23,507 bases of DNA, from NCBI GenBank assembly GCA_947628025.1, contig CANQYH010000010.1, positions 1 to 23,507 of the forward strand. The letters are read 5' to 3'. Made by a program: the position numbers and the translations under genes. The DNA comes from an uncultured Lachnospiraceae bacterium (lineage in GTDB: Bacteria > Bacillota > Clostridia > Lachnospirales > Lachnospiraceae). How positions within the stretch are numbered: the first letter of the stretch is position 1; each line of letters begins with the position of its first letter. Positions 1 to 7,318 of the stretch are shown here, one piece after another. The notes below the pieces were generated by a model that did not search any database, was not told the DNA's origin, and was given only the letters and a program-made list of their open reading frames with translations.

Positions 1-1
1 G

Positions 2-553
2 CTGATCCTGTATGATACCTCCTCTGTGAGGCCCGTTTATTCTCTGATCGATCCGGACGAAGAGGTTTCTTTCACGGCTCCGACTGCCGCTGCCATCGAA
101 CCGGCAGACGACTGCATCCTGGATGCTCCCGGAAGCGCTGCGGACGAGAACGATTCCGTCGTGATCGTAGGACCGGAACTGGCGGTGCTGGACCTCGACA
201 TGGACGCGGATCTCTATACGGACGTCCTGGATCCCTCTGTAAAATACAAAAAGGGCAAGTCCCTGGGTATGCACGTCACCACCGGCTACTGCACCTGTGA
301 GCTCTGCTCGGGCGGCTGGGGCAAAACCTACAGCGGCACGGTTCCCCAGGCGAACCACACGATTTCCGCCGACATCCGCCTCTACCCCATCGGCACGAAG
401 CTGATCATCGGCGACGTCCTCTATACCGTCGAAGATATCGGCGACGGCGTATCCGGCAATCATATCGATATCTATTATGACAATCATGCCGCCGCCATCG
501 GCCACGGCAAAAAAACTGCCGAGGTATTCCTGGCAGAGCCGGTACAGCCATAA
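2..553 (+). CDS. 3D-domain protein, C-terminal part (gene starts before the window)
   Basis: The reading frame is open from base 2 to the TAA at 551-553, so this is the 3' part of a longer gene; the first ATG inside it need not be the real start. The last ~95 residues form a 3D domain (named for three conserved Asp): a TGYC segment, then SADIRLYPIGTKL, VEDIGDG and NHIDIYYD, ending in a K-TAEVFL strand. This fold is related to the MltA double-psi barrel and is found in Bacillota cell-wall proteins such as YuiC and resuscitation-factor-like muralytic enzymes, so a role in peptidoglycan turnover outside the membrane is inferred. The segment before the domain is acidic and Asp/Ala-rich and looks like a linker. 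The domain call is firm; the full architecture and signal peptide lie outside the window. Confidence 0.85.
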   Translation: MILYDTSSVRPVYSLIDPDEEVSFTAPTAAAIEPADDCILDAPGSAADENDSVVIVGPELAVLDLDMDADLYTDVLDPSVKYKKGKSLGMHVTTGYCTCELCSGGWGKTYSGTVPQANHTISADIRLYPIGTKLIIGDVLYTVEDIGDGVSGNHIDIYYDNHAAAIGHGKKTAEVFLAEPVQP

Positions 554-568
554 TCTGTATATACAAAA

Positions 569-706
569 GGGACTGTTGCAAAATAGAATGATACCAGAAA
601 CGCCTAATATTTAGCGGGAGAAAGCACGAATGATTCATGTTTTCCCCCGCTATTTTTAACTTTTTATATGTCCCATTTCTACTTAAACTGTATTTTGCGA
701 CAACCC
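569..706. mobile_element. MITE-like element or IS remnant with terminal inverted repeats
   Basis: The left end GGGACTGTTGCAAAATA (from 569) is matched in inverted orientation by the right end, which reads GGGTTGTCGCAAAATA from 706 inward, with one gap and a few mismatches. The ~138 bp between carries no ORF but contains a long hairpin at 612-652. Ends with GTTGCAAAAT/GTCGCAAAAT are reminiscent of IS6- and IS1182-type insertion sequences, so this may be a non-autonomous derivative; that family link is from memory. No clear target duplication is visible because both flanks are A/T runs. Confidence 0.5.
612..652 (+). terminator. Hairpin followed by T-rich tract
   Basis: TAGCGGGAGAAA and TTTTCCCCCGCTA pair with one interior mismatch around a loop that itself contains the near-palindrome GAATGATTC; on the plus strand it is followed by TTTTTAAC and TTTTTAT. 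It can serve as the terminator of the 3D-domain gene and, less well, of the minus-strand IMPase gene. It lies wholly inside the MITE-like element. Confidence 0.6.
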
Positions 707-752
707 TTTTTTTATTTCTGGCGATCCGCTTTCTCTCTATCAAACATTACTG

Positions 753-1550
753 TCAAACGTCCGCCCCGCAAACGATCTCCCGCAGCTCCGCTCCGACCTT
801 TCCGTTATCCGCCAGCACATCCGAGTTTTCCAGCCAGGGCAGACCGCGTCCGCTCCAATCCGCCACGTTTCCGCCCGCTTCCTGCAAAACCAGCGCCCCG
901 GCCGCGTAATCCCAGGGCTTCAAATCCTGCTCCAGATACGCGTCCTGACGGCCGCAGGCCACATAGCACAGATCCAGCGCCGCCGAGCCGCAGCGCCGGA
1001 AATCCGCGCACCGGAGAAAGATCTTCTCATACAGCGCAAATAAACCGTGGGCCTGCGCTTTTTCGTAAGGCCTGGAGCCGTAGGAAACCAGCGCGTGATC
1101 CAGTTTTCCGGTTCCGGACACGCGGATCTGCTTTCCGTTCAGCCAGGCCCCCTGCCCTTTTACCGCCGTAAACCAGTCTCCCAGAAACGGATTGTATACC
1201 GTTCCAAATGTAACCTCTCCCGCTTCGTACAAACCCAAGGATACAGCGCTCATCCCGTAATGATGGATCAGGTTCGTCGTGCCGTCGATAGGATCCAGGA
1301 TCCAGTAACTGCCTTTAGGATCCGTCAGGAAACGTTCCTGTTCCTCGCTGATAAAACCGATCGCCGGATACAGGCCCGTCAGCTTTTCCCGTAAAAACTG
1401 CTGCACGCCCACATCCACCCTCGTCACAAAATCCGCCGCTCCCTTTTCATGGACATCGGAAACCGACGACTCGTCAAAAATAATCGCGTCCGTCTCCCGG
1501 ATCAGCGAAAGTATCCTGTCAACATCAATGGTTCTGTGTGTCAATCTCAT
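753..1550 (-). CDS. Inositol monophosphatase family protein
   Basis: A 265-residue protein with all signatures of the Mg2+/Li+-sensitive phosphatase superfamily: SEE at 68-70 (metal-binding Glu), WILDPIDGTTN at 83-93 (Asp86 and Asp89 bind metal; the Thr activates water), and WDYAAGALVLQEAGG from 213 with the third metal-binding Asp. Length matches the family (260-280). Members hydrolyse inositol-1-phosphate, and related ones act on PAP or fructose-1,6-bisphosphate; the substrate cannot be set from sequence, though the intact WD-AAG block and lack of a large insert favour IMPase. The ATG at 1550 is preceded by AAAGGAC. The GNAT gene stops 12 bp upstream, so the two are probably one minus-strand transcript. 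Confidence 0.88.
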   Translation of the reverse strand: MRLTHRTIDVDRILSLIRETDAIIFDESSVSDVHEKGAADFVTRVDVGVQQFLREKLTGLYPAIGFISEEQERFLTDPKGSYWILDPIDGTTNLIHHYGMSAVSLGLYEAGEVTFGTVYNPFLGDWFTAVKGQGAWLNGKQIRVSGTGKLDHALVSYGSRPYEKAQAHGLFALYEKIFLRCADFRRCGSAALDLCYVACGRQDAYLEQDLKPWDYAAGALVLQEAGGNVADWSGRGLPWLENSDVLADNGKVGAELREIVCGADV

Positions 1551-1562
1551 CCTTGTCCTTTC

Positions 1563-2066
1563 TCATTCCCCCGCACGGGCCGTTTTCTGAAACGCCAGCC
1601 GCTCGTCCCCGTTTTCCAGGTGAATGATCCCGCAGTATGTAAACCCATTTTTCTTAAGCATATTCTGCATGACCAGGTTATCCCGATGGGTATCGATCCG
1701 CAGGTTACCGCACCGGGAAAACGCCCAGTTGACGCAAAAGGAACCGGCGCCCCGAACGACGCCGGATGCGGCGATCCGGTGCACTACGCCGTAGGGAGCA
1801 TCGTCGATCCAGTGGCCTTTTTCAATGACCCGGTAGGTCGGGTCCTCGCCGGTCCGGAAATAAAACACCGCCGCGACCTCCTCTCCCGCCATACAGACAT
1901 AAAGGTCCCCTGTCTCGATGTCCTTTTTCACCTGCTCCGCCGGCGGATTCGTCGCGCCCCATTGATGGGGATTGCCGTGTTCCGCCATAAACTGCCGGGC
2001 ATGGGCGTAGATCTCCAAGATCCGCTCCCACTGTCCCATGTCCGCCTTTTGGATCTCCCATTCCAT
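1563..2066 (-). CDS. GNAT family N-acetyltransferase
   Basis: A 167-residue protein starting MEWEIQKAD. The open frame extends to 2252, but the upstream part is Arg/Cys-rich, runs through the terminator at 2174-2209, and lacks a ribosome binding site, whereas GGGAGG sits 12 bases before the ATG at 2066. The layout is that of GNAT acetyltransferases: an N-terminal helix pair, central strands around DLYVCMAGEEVAAVFYF, a HRIAASGVVRGAGSF segment in the position of the acetyl-CoA pyrophosphate loop (a loose match to R/Q-x2-G-x-G/A), then LRIDTHRDNLVMQNMLKKNGF, the common GNAT ending in which the Asn-x-x-M-x-x-M/L-x-K-x-GF block packs on CoA. The acceptor is unknown. It is followed 12 bp later by the IMPase gene. 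Confidence 0.85.
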   Translation of the reverse strand: MEWEIQKADMGQWERILEIYAHARQFMAEHGNPHQWGATNPPAEQVKKDIETGDLYVCMAGEEVAAVFYFRTGEDPTYRVIEKGHWIDDAPYGVVHRIAASGVVRGAGSFCVNWAFSRCGNLRIDTHRDNLVMQNMLKKNGFTYCGIIHLENGDERLAFQKTARAGE

Positions 2067-2169
2067 ATCCCGCTTTTCCTCCCGATTTCTTCTACGCCGG
2101 ACGTGTTTCTTACGCACAAACACAATGCAGACATTCTCCTGCCGGCTGCATCCCGCGCAAAGACGCAGG

Positions 2170-2209
2170 CAAAATGCGGGGCCGGGATCTTCACTCTCCG
2201 GCCCCGCAT
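2170..2209 (-). terminator. Rho-independent terminator of the aldo/keto reductase gene
   Basis: A perfect 12 bp stem (ATGCGGGGCCGG at 2174-2185 with its complement at 2198-2209) and a 12-base loop; on the minus strand it runs into TTTT. It lies 54 bp past the reductase stop and before the GNAT start. Confidence 0.8.
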
Positions 2210-2262
2210 CGTACCGCTCCCCGCGCCGCATCTTTCCGTTTCCGAACCGCACCCGCCGGGAA

Positions 2263-3375
2263 TTATGCTTTCATCGTCTCAACGATCGTCTTCATGACTT
2301 CACTGACCTTGATATGCTGCGGGCAGACCTGCTCGCATTTATGGCAGGCGTGGCACTGGTCGGAACGGACCTCCAGCGCTTCATACGCCCGGCGGGCCGC
2401 TCCTTTCCCCCGCAGACCCATCACATTGTAAGCCTTAAAGATCTCCGGGATATTCAGTCCGAACGGGCATGGCATACAATACGCGCAGCCGGTGCAGCCC
2501 ACCATGGACATCCGGTCATAGATATCTTTTACCTTTCCGTAGACCTCCGTCTCCTCCGCACTCAGCATACCGACGCCGCTCCGGGAAGCGTAGACCAGGT
2601 TATCTTCGACCTGCTTTCGATTGCTCATGCCGCTCAGGACCACGCCTACCTCCGGCTGGTTCCAGAGGAAATCCAGCGCGTGCTCCACCGCTGTTTTGCC
2701 CGCCGGGAACGCTGCGGCCACATGTTCGGACAGATTCGCCAGCCGGCCGCCCAGAAGCGGTTCCATGATGATGACGCCCAGGCCCTTGCCCGCCGCGTAG
2801 CGCAGGCCCTCCGTACCGGCCTGATCGTTGACATTGATGTAATTATACTGGATCTGACAGAATTCCCACGCATCCGTGTAATCCACGATCTCCTTGAACG
2901 TCTCCAGGTTATCATGGAACGAGAAGCCCAGATGCCGGATCTTCCCGGCCTCTTTCGCTTTCAGCATATGATCGACCAGATGGAACTTCTTCACCTTGTT
3001 CTCAAAATGGTCACGCCCCAGCGCATGGAGCAGATAGAAATCGATATGGTCTGTCTGAAGCTTCCGGAGCTGCTCGTCCAGGATCGTGTCAAAATCCTCT
3101 TCTTTGTTCAGCTTCCACATCGGGCTTTTGGTCGCCAGATACACTTTCTCGCGGTAACCGTCCTGCAGCGCTTTCCCTACGACCAGCTCGCTGGCGCCGT
3201 CATGGTACGGATAGGCGGTATCGATGTAATTTACGCCCTGATCAATGGCGTGCCGGATGATGGAGACCGCCTCCGCCTCATCCACGGAACCGTCCGCCAG
3301 GACCGGCAACCGCATACAGCCGAACCCCAGCGCGGAAACTTCTGCTCCCGTATTGCCAAACTTACGATATTGCAT
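2263..3375 (-). CDS. Aldo/keto reductase with C-terminal 4Fe-4S-type Cys clusters
   Basis: A 370-residue two-part enzyme. Residues 1-~275 are an AKR (beta/alpha)8 barrel: LGFGCMRLP near the start, the catalytic tetrad region DTAYPYHDG (Asp and Tyr), the Lys in LATKSP, and the His in YLLHALG; the NADP-binding end is LSGMSNRKQVEDNL. The C-terminal ~80 residues hold two cysteine groups, C-x2-C-x2-C-x2-C at 294-303 and C-x2-C-x2-C-x3-CP at 341-352, as in the ferredoxin-like tail of anaerobe AKRs. Such enzymes are thought to reduce aldehydes or ketones with electrons from NAD(P)H and/or Fe-S carriers; the substrate is unknown. The start is supported by AGGAGG seven bases before the ATG. It appears monocistronic, with a terminator at 2174-2209. 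Confidence 0.92.
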   Translation of the reverse strand: MQYRKFGNTGAEVSALGFGCMRLPVLADGSVDEAEAVSIIRHAIDQGVNYIDTAYPYHDGASELVVGKALQDGYREKVYLATKSPMWKLNKEEDFDTILDEQLRKLQTDHIDFYLLHALGRDHFENKVKKFHLVDHMLKAKEAGKIRHLGFSFHDNLETFKEIVDYTDAWEFCQIQYNYINVNDQAGTEGLRYAAGKGLGVIIMEPLLGGRLANLSEHVAAAFPAGKTAVEHALDFLWNQPEVGVVLSGMSNRKQVEDNLVYASRSGVGMLSAEETEVYGKVKDIYDRMSMVGCTGCAYCMPCPFGLNIPEIFKAYNVMGLRGKGAARRAYEALEVRSDQCHACHKCEQVCPQHIKVSEVMKTIVETMKA

Positions 3376-3402
3376 ATGGTATCCTCCTTTTTTCTGCCTT
3401 AC

Positions 3403-3431
3403 AGTATAATATATTTACCTGAAATTGAACA
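3403..3431 (-). promoter_or_regulatory. Candidate promoter of the aldo/keto reductase gene
   Basis: On the minus strand TATACT (3403-3408) sits in a very A/T-rich patch, giving a start point about 20 bases before the ATG. The -35 at 17 bp is poor (TGTTCA), so only the -10 is persuasive. Confidence 0.4.
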
Positions 3432-3554
3432 GCCCTTTTTTTGCGGCAAGACGGCCGGGTAAAGCGCAGATGCCGCCTCCACAACGGTTCCCGCACTGCC
3501 GCCCGCTTCCGGACACACCGCAGGAGATCCGCTCAAACGCTCCGCCGCATTTGA

Positions 3555-3600
3555 CAAAAAAGGACAGATCCGGCGCTTCCGCCCAAGAGCTGTCCTTTCT
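3555..3600 (-). terminator. Terminator of the uxaA-eda-kdgK cluster
   Basis: AAAGGACAG (3559-3567) pairs with CTGTCCTTT (3590-3598); the minus strand then runs TTTTTTGTC. It lies 84 bp past the kdgK stop. The rest of the gap from 3432 to 3554 shows nothing recognisable apart from GC-rich sequence. Confidence 0.75.
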
Positions 3601-3683
3601 GCAAGCCTTTTTACGATTTTGCGCTGCTTTACACTGCCATCTTTCCCCTATTTCCGGCAATCCGGCAGAATCGCTTCCGTCCC

Positions 3684-4715
3684 CTATCTCTGCACGCGCC
3701 CGGAACCGTCGCCCCCGGCCAGCGCTTCCACGTCGGCGCGGGTCACCAGGTTGAAATCGCCCGGGATCGTGTGCTTCAGCGCCGAGGCCGCCACCGCGTA
3801 CTCCAGAGACGCTTTCATGTCCTTGCCGTCCAGCAGCCCGCAGATCAGGCCAGCCGCGAACGAATCCCCGCCGCCCACACGGTCTACGATGGGGCTGATG
3901 CGGTACTTCCGGGAATGATAGAATTCCCTGGTCGTTCCGTCCATGATGCAGGCGGACCAGCCGTTATCGGAAGCGCTGTGGCTCTCGCGCAGGGAACTGA
4001 CGATATACTTAAAACCGAAACGGTCGGCCATCTGATTGAAGATATCCACATACCCGCTCAGTTCCAGCTCGCCCGAGGTCACATCGGTGCTGCCCGGCTT
4101 AAAGCCAAGAACTTTTTCCGCATCCTCCTCGTTGCCGATGCAGACGTCCACATACTGCATCAGCCCGGTCATCACTTTCCGGGCTTTCTCCGAAGACCAC
4201 AGCTTCTTACGGAAATTCAGATCCACAGACACGGTCACACCATGGGCCTTGGCCGCTTTTAACGCCGCCTCCGTCAATACGATCGCATCGTCGCTGACCG
4301 CCGGCGTGATGCCGGTGAAATGGAACCAGTCGGCGTCCTTAAAAATATCGTCGAAATCAAACTCCTCCGGCTTAGCGGTAGAGATCGAGCTGTGCGCCCT
4401 GTCGTAGACCACGTTGGAAGCCCGCATGGCGGAGCCGGTCTCCAGATAATAGATGCCCAGCCGCTCGCCGCTCCTGGCGATATGCTTCGTCCCGACGTTA
4501 TATTTGCGCAGAGCCGCCACGGCGCATTCCCCGATCGGATTGGCCGGGACCGCGGTCACAAACTCCGCGTCATGCCCGTAATTGGCCAGGGAAACGGCCA
4601 CATTCGCCTCGCCGCCGCCGTAATTGATATCGAACTCGTCTGCCTGGATGAATTTCTCGTTGTTCGGGGTGGACAGCCGCAGCATGATCTCCCCCATCGT
4701 TACTATTTTTGCCAT
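3684..4715 (-). CDS. kdgK: 2-keto-3-deoxygluconate kinase (PfkB family)
   Basis: A 343-residue ribokinase/PfkB-family sugar kinase. Visible signatures are the N-terminal MGEIMLRLSTP, the substrate-side glycine block NYGGGEANVAVSLANYG (31-47), FHFTGITPAVS (~131), VDLNFRKKLW (164-173), and the anion-hole/catalytic motif DRVGGGDSFAAGL (278-290) with Asp284 as the likely base. KDG kinase phosphorylates KDG to KDPG with ATP in the cytoplasm. The LNFR-KLW block and the position beside a KDPG aldolase and altronate dehydratase point to KDG rather than ribose or fructose, which sequence alone would leave open. AAGGAG lies ten bases before the ATG. It is the last gene of the cluster, separated from eda by 132 bp that hold an intergenic repeat. 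Confidence 0.88.
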   Translation of the reverse strand: MAKIVTMGEIMLRLSTPNNEKFIQADEFDINYGGGEANVAVSLANYGHDAEFVTAVPANPIGECAVAALRKYNVGTKHIARSGERLGIYYLETGSAMRASNVVYDRAHSSISTAKPEEFDFDDIFKDADWFHFTGITPAVSDDAIVLTEAALKAAKAHGVTVSVDLNFRKKLWSSEKARKVMTGLMQYVDVCIGNEEDAEKVLGFKPGSTDVTSGELELSGYVDIFNQMADRFGFKYIVSSLRESHSASDNGWSACIMDGTTREFYHSRKYRISPIVDRVGGGDSFAAGLICGLLDGKDMKASLEYAVAASALKHTIPGDFNLVTRADVEALAGGDGSGRVQR

Positions 4716-4751
4716 TCTGTCTTATCTCCTTACCTATTTGCAGTATATCCG

Positions 4752-4847
4752 CCCGTTTGCGTAGCGGAAAAACGCTGGCGCTCCCCGGGAAACGCGAACT
4801 CCGCTTCGCTTCGTTTGCGTAGCGGAAAATCGCTGACGCGATTTTCC
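4752..4847. repeat. Intergenic palindromic repeat between eda and kdgK
   Basis: CGTTTGCGTAGCGGAAAA occurs twice (from 4753 and from 4812) with GC-rich short dyads between (CGCCAGCG-type, GCGAA-6-TTCGC). The second copy runs into a perfect 10 bp stem, GGAAAATCGC-TGAC-GCGATTTTCC at 4824-4847, that abuts the eda stop codon. There is no T tract, so it is more likely a REP/BOX-like dispersed element or an RNA processing/attenuation hairpin than a full terminator. Confidence 0.6.
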
Positions 4848-5501
4848 TTAGATTGCTTTGGCCGCGGCTACGGCGGCTACGAACTCCTGCGCTTTGGCCG
4901 TTACCGCCGCGAAATCGCCGGTCTTGGCACCCTTGGTCAGGCTGCTGCCGGTGCCTACCGCGTACGCGCCTGCTTTGATCCATTTGTCTACGTTGTCCAC
5001 ATCCACGCCGCCGGAGGGCATGAACTCACCCTGCGGAAGCGGTCCCTTGAACGAACTGATCGCGGCCGGCCCCATGATATTGCCGGGGAAGATCTTGATC
5101 ACGTCGCAGCCCGCTTCCAGAGCAGTGATCGCCTCGGTCGGAGTCATGACGCCCGGAAGCATCGGCACTCTGTAACGGTTGCACAGCTTGATCGTCTCGA
5201 CGTTCAGCCCGGGGCTGACCACATAGTTTGCACCCGCCAGGATCACCTGTCTCGCCGTCTCCGGATCGAGCACTGTGCCTGCGCCGATGACCACTTTATC
5301 GTTGTCCTTGTACTTCTTCACCATGGCCGCGATAAATTCCACAGGATTCCCCTCGTCCATCGTCATCGTGATCTCGATGAAATGGATGCCGCCTTCGATG
5401 ATCGCGTCCACTACTTTCTCGCCCTGCTCCAGATTCTTCGCACGGACTACGGCTACCAGGCACTCCTCGTGCATCTTGGACAATACCATCTCTTTTTTCA
5501 T
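4848..5501 (-). CDS. eda: KDPG/KHG aldolase (2-dehydro-3-deoxy-phosphogluconate aldolase)
   Basis: A 217-residue class I aldolase that splits KDPG into pyruvate and glyceraldehyde-3-phosphate. Residues seen: Arg20 in VAVVRA, Glu43 in FIEITM (general acid/base), GAGTVLDPETA (73-83), VSPGLN (95-100), the Schiff-base Lys136 in DVIKIFPG, and the phosphate-binding PSGGVDVDNV. Length fits the trimeric Eda family (205-220). The frame is open to 5555, but AAGGAG precedes the ATG at 5501 with nine-base spacing and the extension has no family similarity, so 5501 is chosen. It has its own strong promoter at 5575-5603, so it can be made independently of uxaA upstream. Confidence 0.93.
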   Translation of the reverse strand: MKKEMVLSKMHEECLVAVVRAKNLEQGEKVVDAIIEGGIHFIEITMTMDEGNPVEFIAAMVKKYKDNDKVVIGAGTVLDPETARQVILAGANYVVSPGLNVETIKLCNRYRVPMLPGVMTPTEAITALEAGCDVIKIFPGNIMGPAAISSFKGPLPQGEFMPSGGVDVDNVDKWIKAGAYAVGTGSSLTKGAKTGDFAAVTAKAQEFVAAVAAAKAI

Positions 5502-5549
5502 GTTCGCACACTCCTTTTCTTTATTATGGTTCGCATATATGATCTGCTC

Positions 5550-5603
5550 TCGCATACGCGAATTTCCTGATTACAGTGTACCCGTTTTCTCACCGTTTGT
5601 CAA
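5550..5603 (-). promoter_or_regulatory. eda promoter with candidate operator
   Basis: On the minus strand TTGACA (5598-5603), 17 bp, TACACT (5575-5580): a near-consensus sigma-A promoter. Just past the predicted start point lies the dyad TCGCATACGCGA (5550-5561, TCGC-N4-GCGA), and TTCGCATA recurs at 5530-5537, which may be a regulator site. The promoter is strong; the operator is inference. Confidence 0.75.
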
Positions 5604-5656
5604 TGCCGCCCCAAACGCTTTCCCGGCGCTCTGCGGCACATTCCATCTTTCCACGC

Positions 5657-7138
5657 TCACAGCGTAACTCCCTGCTTAAAGATCGCCATGTCATGGAAGC
5701 CCGCCTCCTCGGACTTTACGCGTTTCCCCGACGCCACCTCCAGCACAAACGCAAACAATTCACGGGCTGTCTCCCGAATCGGCCGGCCCTCTGTCATACG
5801 CCCCGCGTCAAAATCGATCCACCCGGCTTTTTTCCCGGCCAGCGCGGAATTGCTGGAGATCTTCACCGTCGGAACCGGAGATGCGAACGGCGTGCCGCGG
5901 CCGGTCGTAAACAGCACGATCTGCGCTCCGGACGCCGCCAGCGCCGTAGACGCCACCAGGTCGTTGCCGGGCGCGCTCAAAAGATTCAGTCCGCGTTCTT
6001 TCACCGGCTCCCCGTAAGCCAGCACGCCCCGGACCGGAGCGCCGCCTGATTTCTGGGTACACCCCAGGGATTTGTCCTCCAGCGTGGAGATCCCTCCCGC
6101 CTTATTGCCCGGCGACGGATTCTCGTAGATCGTCTGATGATGGCTGATAAAATAATCCTTAAAATCGTTGATCAGATCCACCGTCCGTTCGAACAGTTCC
6201 GGCGTCTCGCAGCGGTTCATCAGGATCGTCTCGGCGCCGAACATCTCCGGCACCTCCGTCAGGATCGTCGTACCGCCTTTCGAGATCAGCAGATCGGAAA
6301 ACGCCCCCACCGCCGGATTCGCCGTGATGCCGGACAGTCCGTCGGAACCGCCGCACTTCATACCGATCACCAGCTCGCACGCGTCGATCCTCTCCCTCTT
6401 TAAACCCTTAGCGTACCGGGCCAGCTCCCCCAGCAGTTCCATGGCCGCGGCCTGCTCGTCTTCCACATCCTGACACTGGAGGAATTTCACCCTCTGCGCG
6501 TCGTATTCCCCGATGTAATCTTTCAGCACAGGGATATTGCTGTTCTCACAACCAAGGCCCAGCACCAGCACTCCGGCCGCGTTCGGATGACGGATCAGAT
6601 CCGCCAATATACGCCTCGTATACTCCTGGTCGTCTCCCATCTGGGAACAGCCGTAAGGATGCGGAAACGCGACGACCGCTTCCAGAGTGCCCCCCGCCAG
6701 ACACTGCGCTTTCTTCTCCAGCTCCCGGGCCACAGAATTGACGCAGCCAACCGTCGGAATGATCCAGATCTCATTGCGGACCCCCGCTTTTCTGTCCGTT
6801 CTCCGAAATCCCTCAAAAAACGCGTGTTCCGTCTCCGGCAGCTGCGGATGAACCGGCTCATACCGGTACGCAAGCATCTCCCCCAGGCCGGTGCCGAGAT
6901 TATGAACATGGACCCACTGCCCGGCTCGTATTTCCGCTTTCGCCCGCCCGATGGGATAACCGTACTTGATCACTTCGCCCCCGGCCGGGATCCGCCGCAG
7001 CGCTATTTTATGCCCCTGCGGAATCTTCTCCAGCGCCGTCACGGAAATCTCCCCGATCTCCAACGTCTCTCCCGCCGCCACCGTCCGCAGCGCCACCGCC
7101 ACATTATCCTTTTCATGGATCCGGATCACATCCCGCAT
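5657..7138 (-). CDS. uxaA: Altronate dehydratase (UxaA family)
   Basis: A 493-residue enzyme of the UxaA/GarD family, dehydrating D-altronate to KDG with an Fe2+ cofactor. Residues 1 to ~75 form the N-terminal SAF-like domain (DNVAVALRTVAAGE, IPQGHKIALRRIPAGGEVIKYGYPIG). The main part begins at GFRRTDRKAGVRNEIWIIPTVGCVN and has the conserved FPHPYGCSQMGDD, LGLGCENSN, GMKCGGSDGLSGITANPA, FGAE, NPSPGNKAGGISTLEDKSLGCTQKSG and TTGRGTPFASPVPTVKI blocks, whose Cys and His residues are the likely metal ligands. Full-length, both domains in one chain. GGAGG lies seven bases before the ATG. A tagaturonate reductase or hexuronate isomerase is not in the window, and galactarate or another sugar acid as substrate is a lesser possibility. 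Confidence 0.92.
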   Translation of the reverse strand: MRDVIRIHEKDNVAVALRTVAAGETLEIGEISVTALEKIPQGHKIALRRIPAGGEVIKYGYPIGRAKAEIRAGQWVHVHNLGTGLGEMLAYRYEPVHPQLPETEHAFFEGFRRTDRKAGVRNEIWIIPTVGCVNSVARELEKKAQCLAGGTLEAVVAFPHPYGCSQMGDDQEYTRRILADLIRHPNAAGVLVLGLGCENSNIPVLKDYIGEYDAQRVKFLQCQDVEDEQAAAMELLGELARYAKGLKRERIDACELVIGMKCGGSDGLSGITANPAVGAFSDLLISKGGTTILTEVPEMFGAETILMNRCETPELFERTVDLINDFKDYFISHHQTIYENPSPGNKAGGISTLEDKSLGCTQKSGGAPVRGVLAYGEPVKERGLNLLSAPGNDLVASTALAASGAQIVLFTTGRGTPFASPVPTVKISSNSALAGKKAGWIDFDAGRMTEGRPIRETARELFAFVLEVASGKRVKSEEAGFHDMAIFKQGVTL

Positions 7139-7174
7139 ACCTGTCCCTCCGCTTTCCGCCGCGCCATACGTCCA

Positions 7175-7223
7175 AAATGTAAGCGCTTACATTTATTGTA
7201 ATAAAAAAAACCCCGCAAGTCAA
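7175..7223 (-). promoter_or_regulatory. uxaA promoter with perfect 20 bp palindromic operator
   Basis: Minus strand: TTGACT (7218-7223), 17 bp, TACAAT (7195-7200). Directly after the -10 and covering the predicted start point is the perfect palindrome AAATGTAAGCGCTTACATTT (7175-7194). Its core TGTAAGCGCTTACA fits both the LacI-family operator pattern (central CG) and the CcpA cre consensus TGWAANCGNTNWCA. A repressor bound here would block initiation, so either carbon catabolite repression or a LacI-type hexuronate regulator is inferred. Confidence 0.85.
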
Positions 7224-7255
7224 TCCCCACGCCGAAAAAAGGCAGGAGAGCGCAT

Positions 7256-7306
7256 ACAAAAAAGTCCGTCCGGCTTCCTGACAGAAGATTGGAACGGACT
7301 TTTTCC
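7256..7306. terminator. Bidirectional terminator after the amidotransferase gene
   Basis: AAAAAAGTCCGT (7258-7269) pairs with ACGGACTTTTT (7294-7304) around a 24-base loop, with A/T runs on both sides. On the minus strand it ends the amidotransferase transcript just before the uxaA promoter. Confidence 0.8.
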
Positions 7307-7318
7307 GCCGGTAAGCTG

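Noticed and set aside
2067..2252. N-terminal extension of the GNAT protein
   Set aside because: It reads through a terminator hairpin and has no ribosome binding site; the ATG at 2066 does.
2038..3462. 474-residue plus-strand ORF
   Set aside because: Antisense to the aldo/keto reductase; Arg/His-rich composition typical of a shadow frame, no ribosome binding site and no family motifs.
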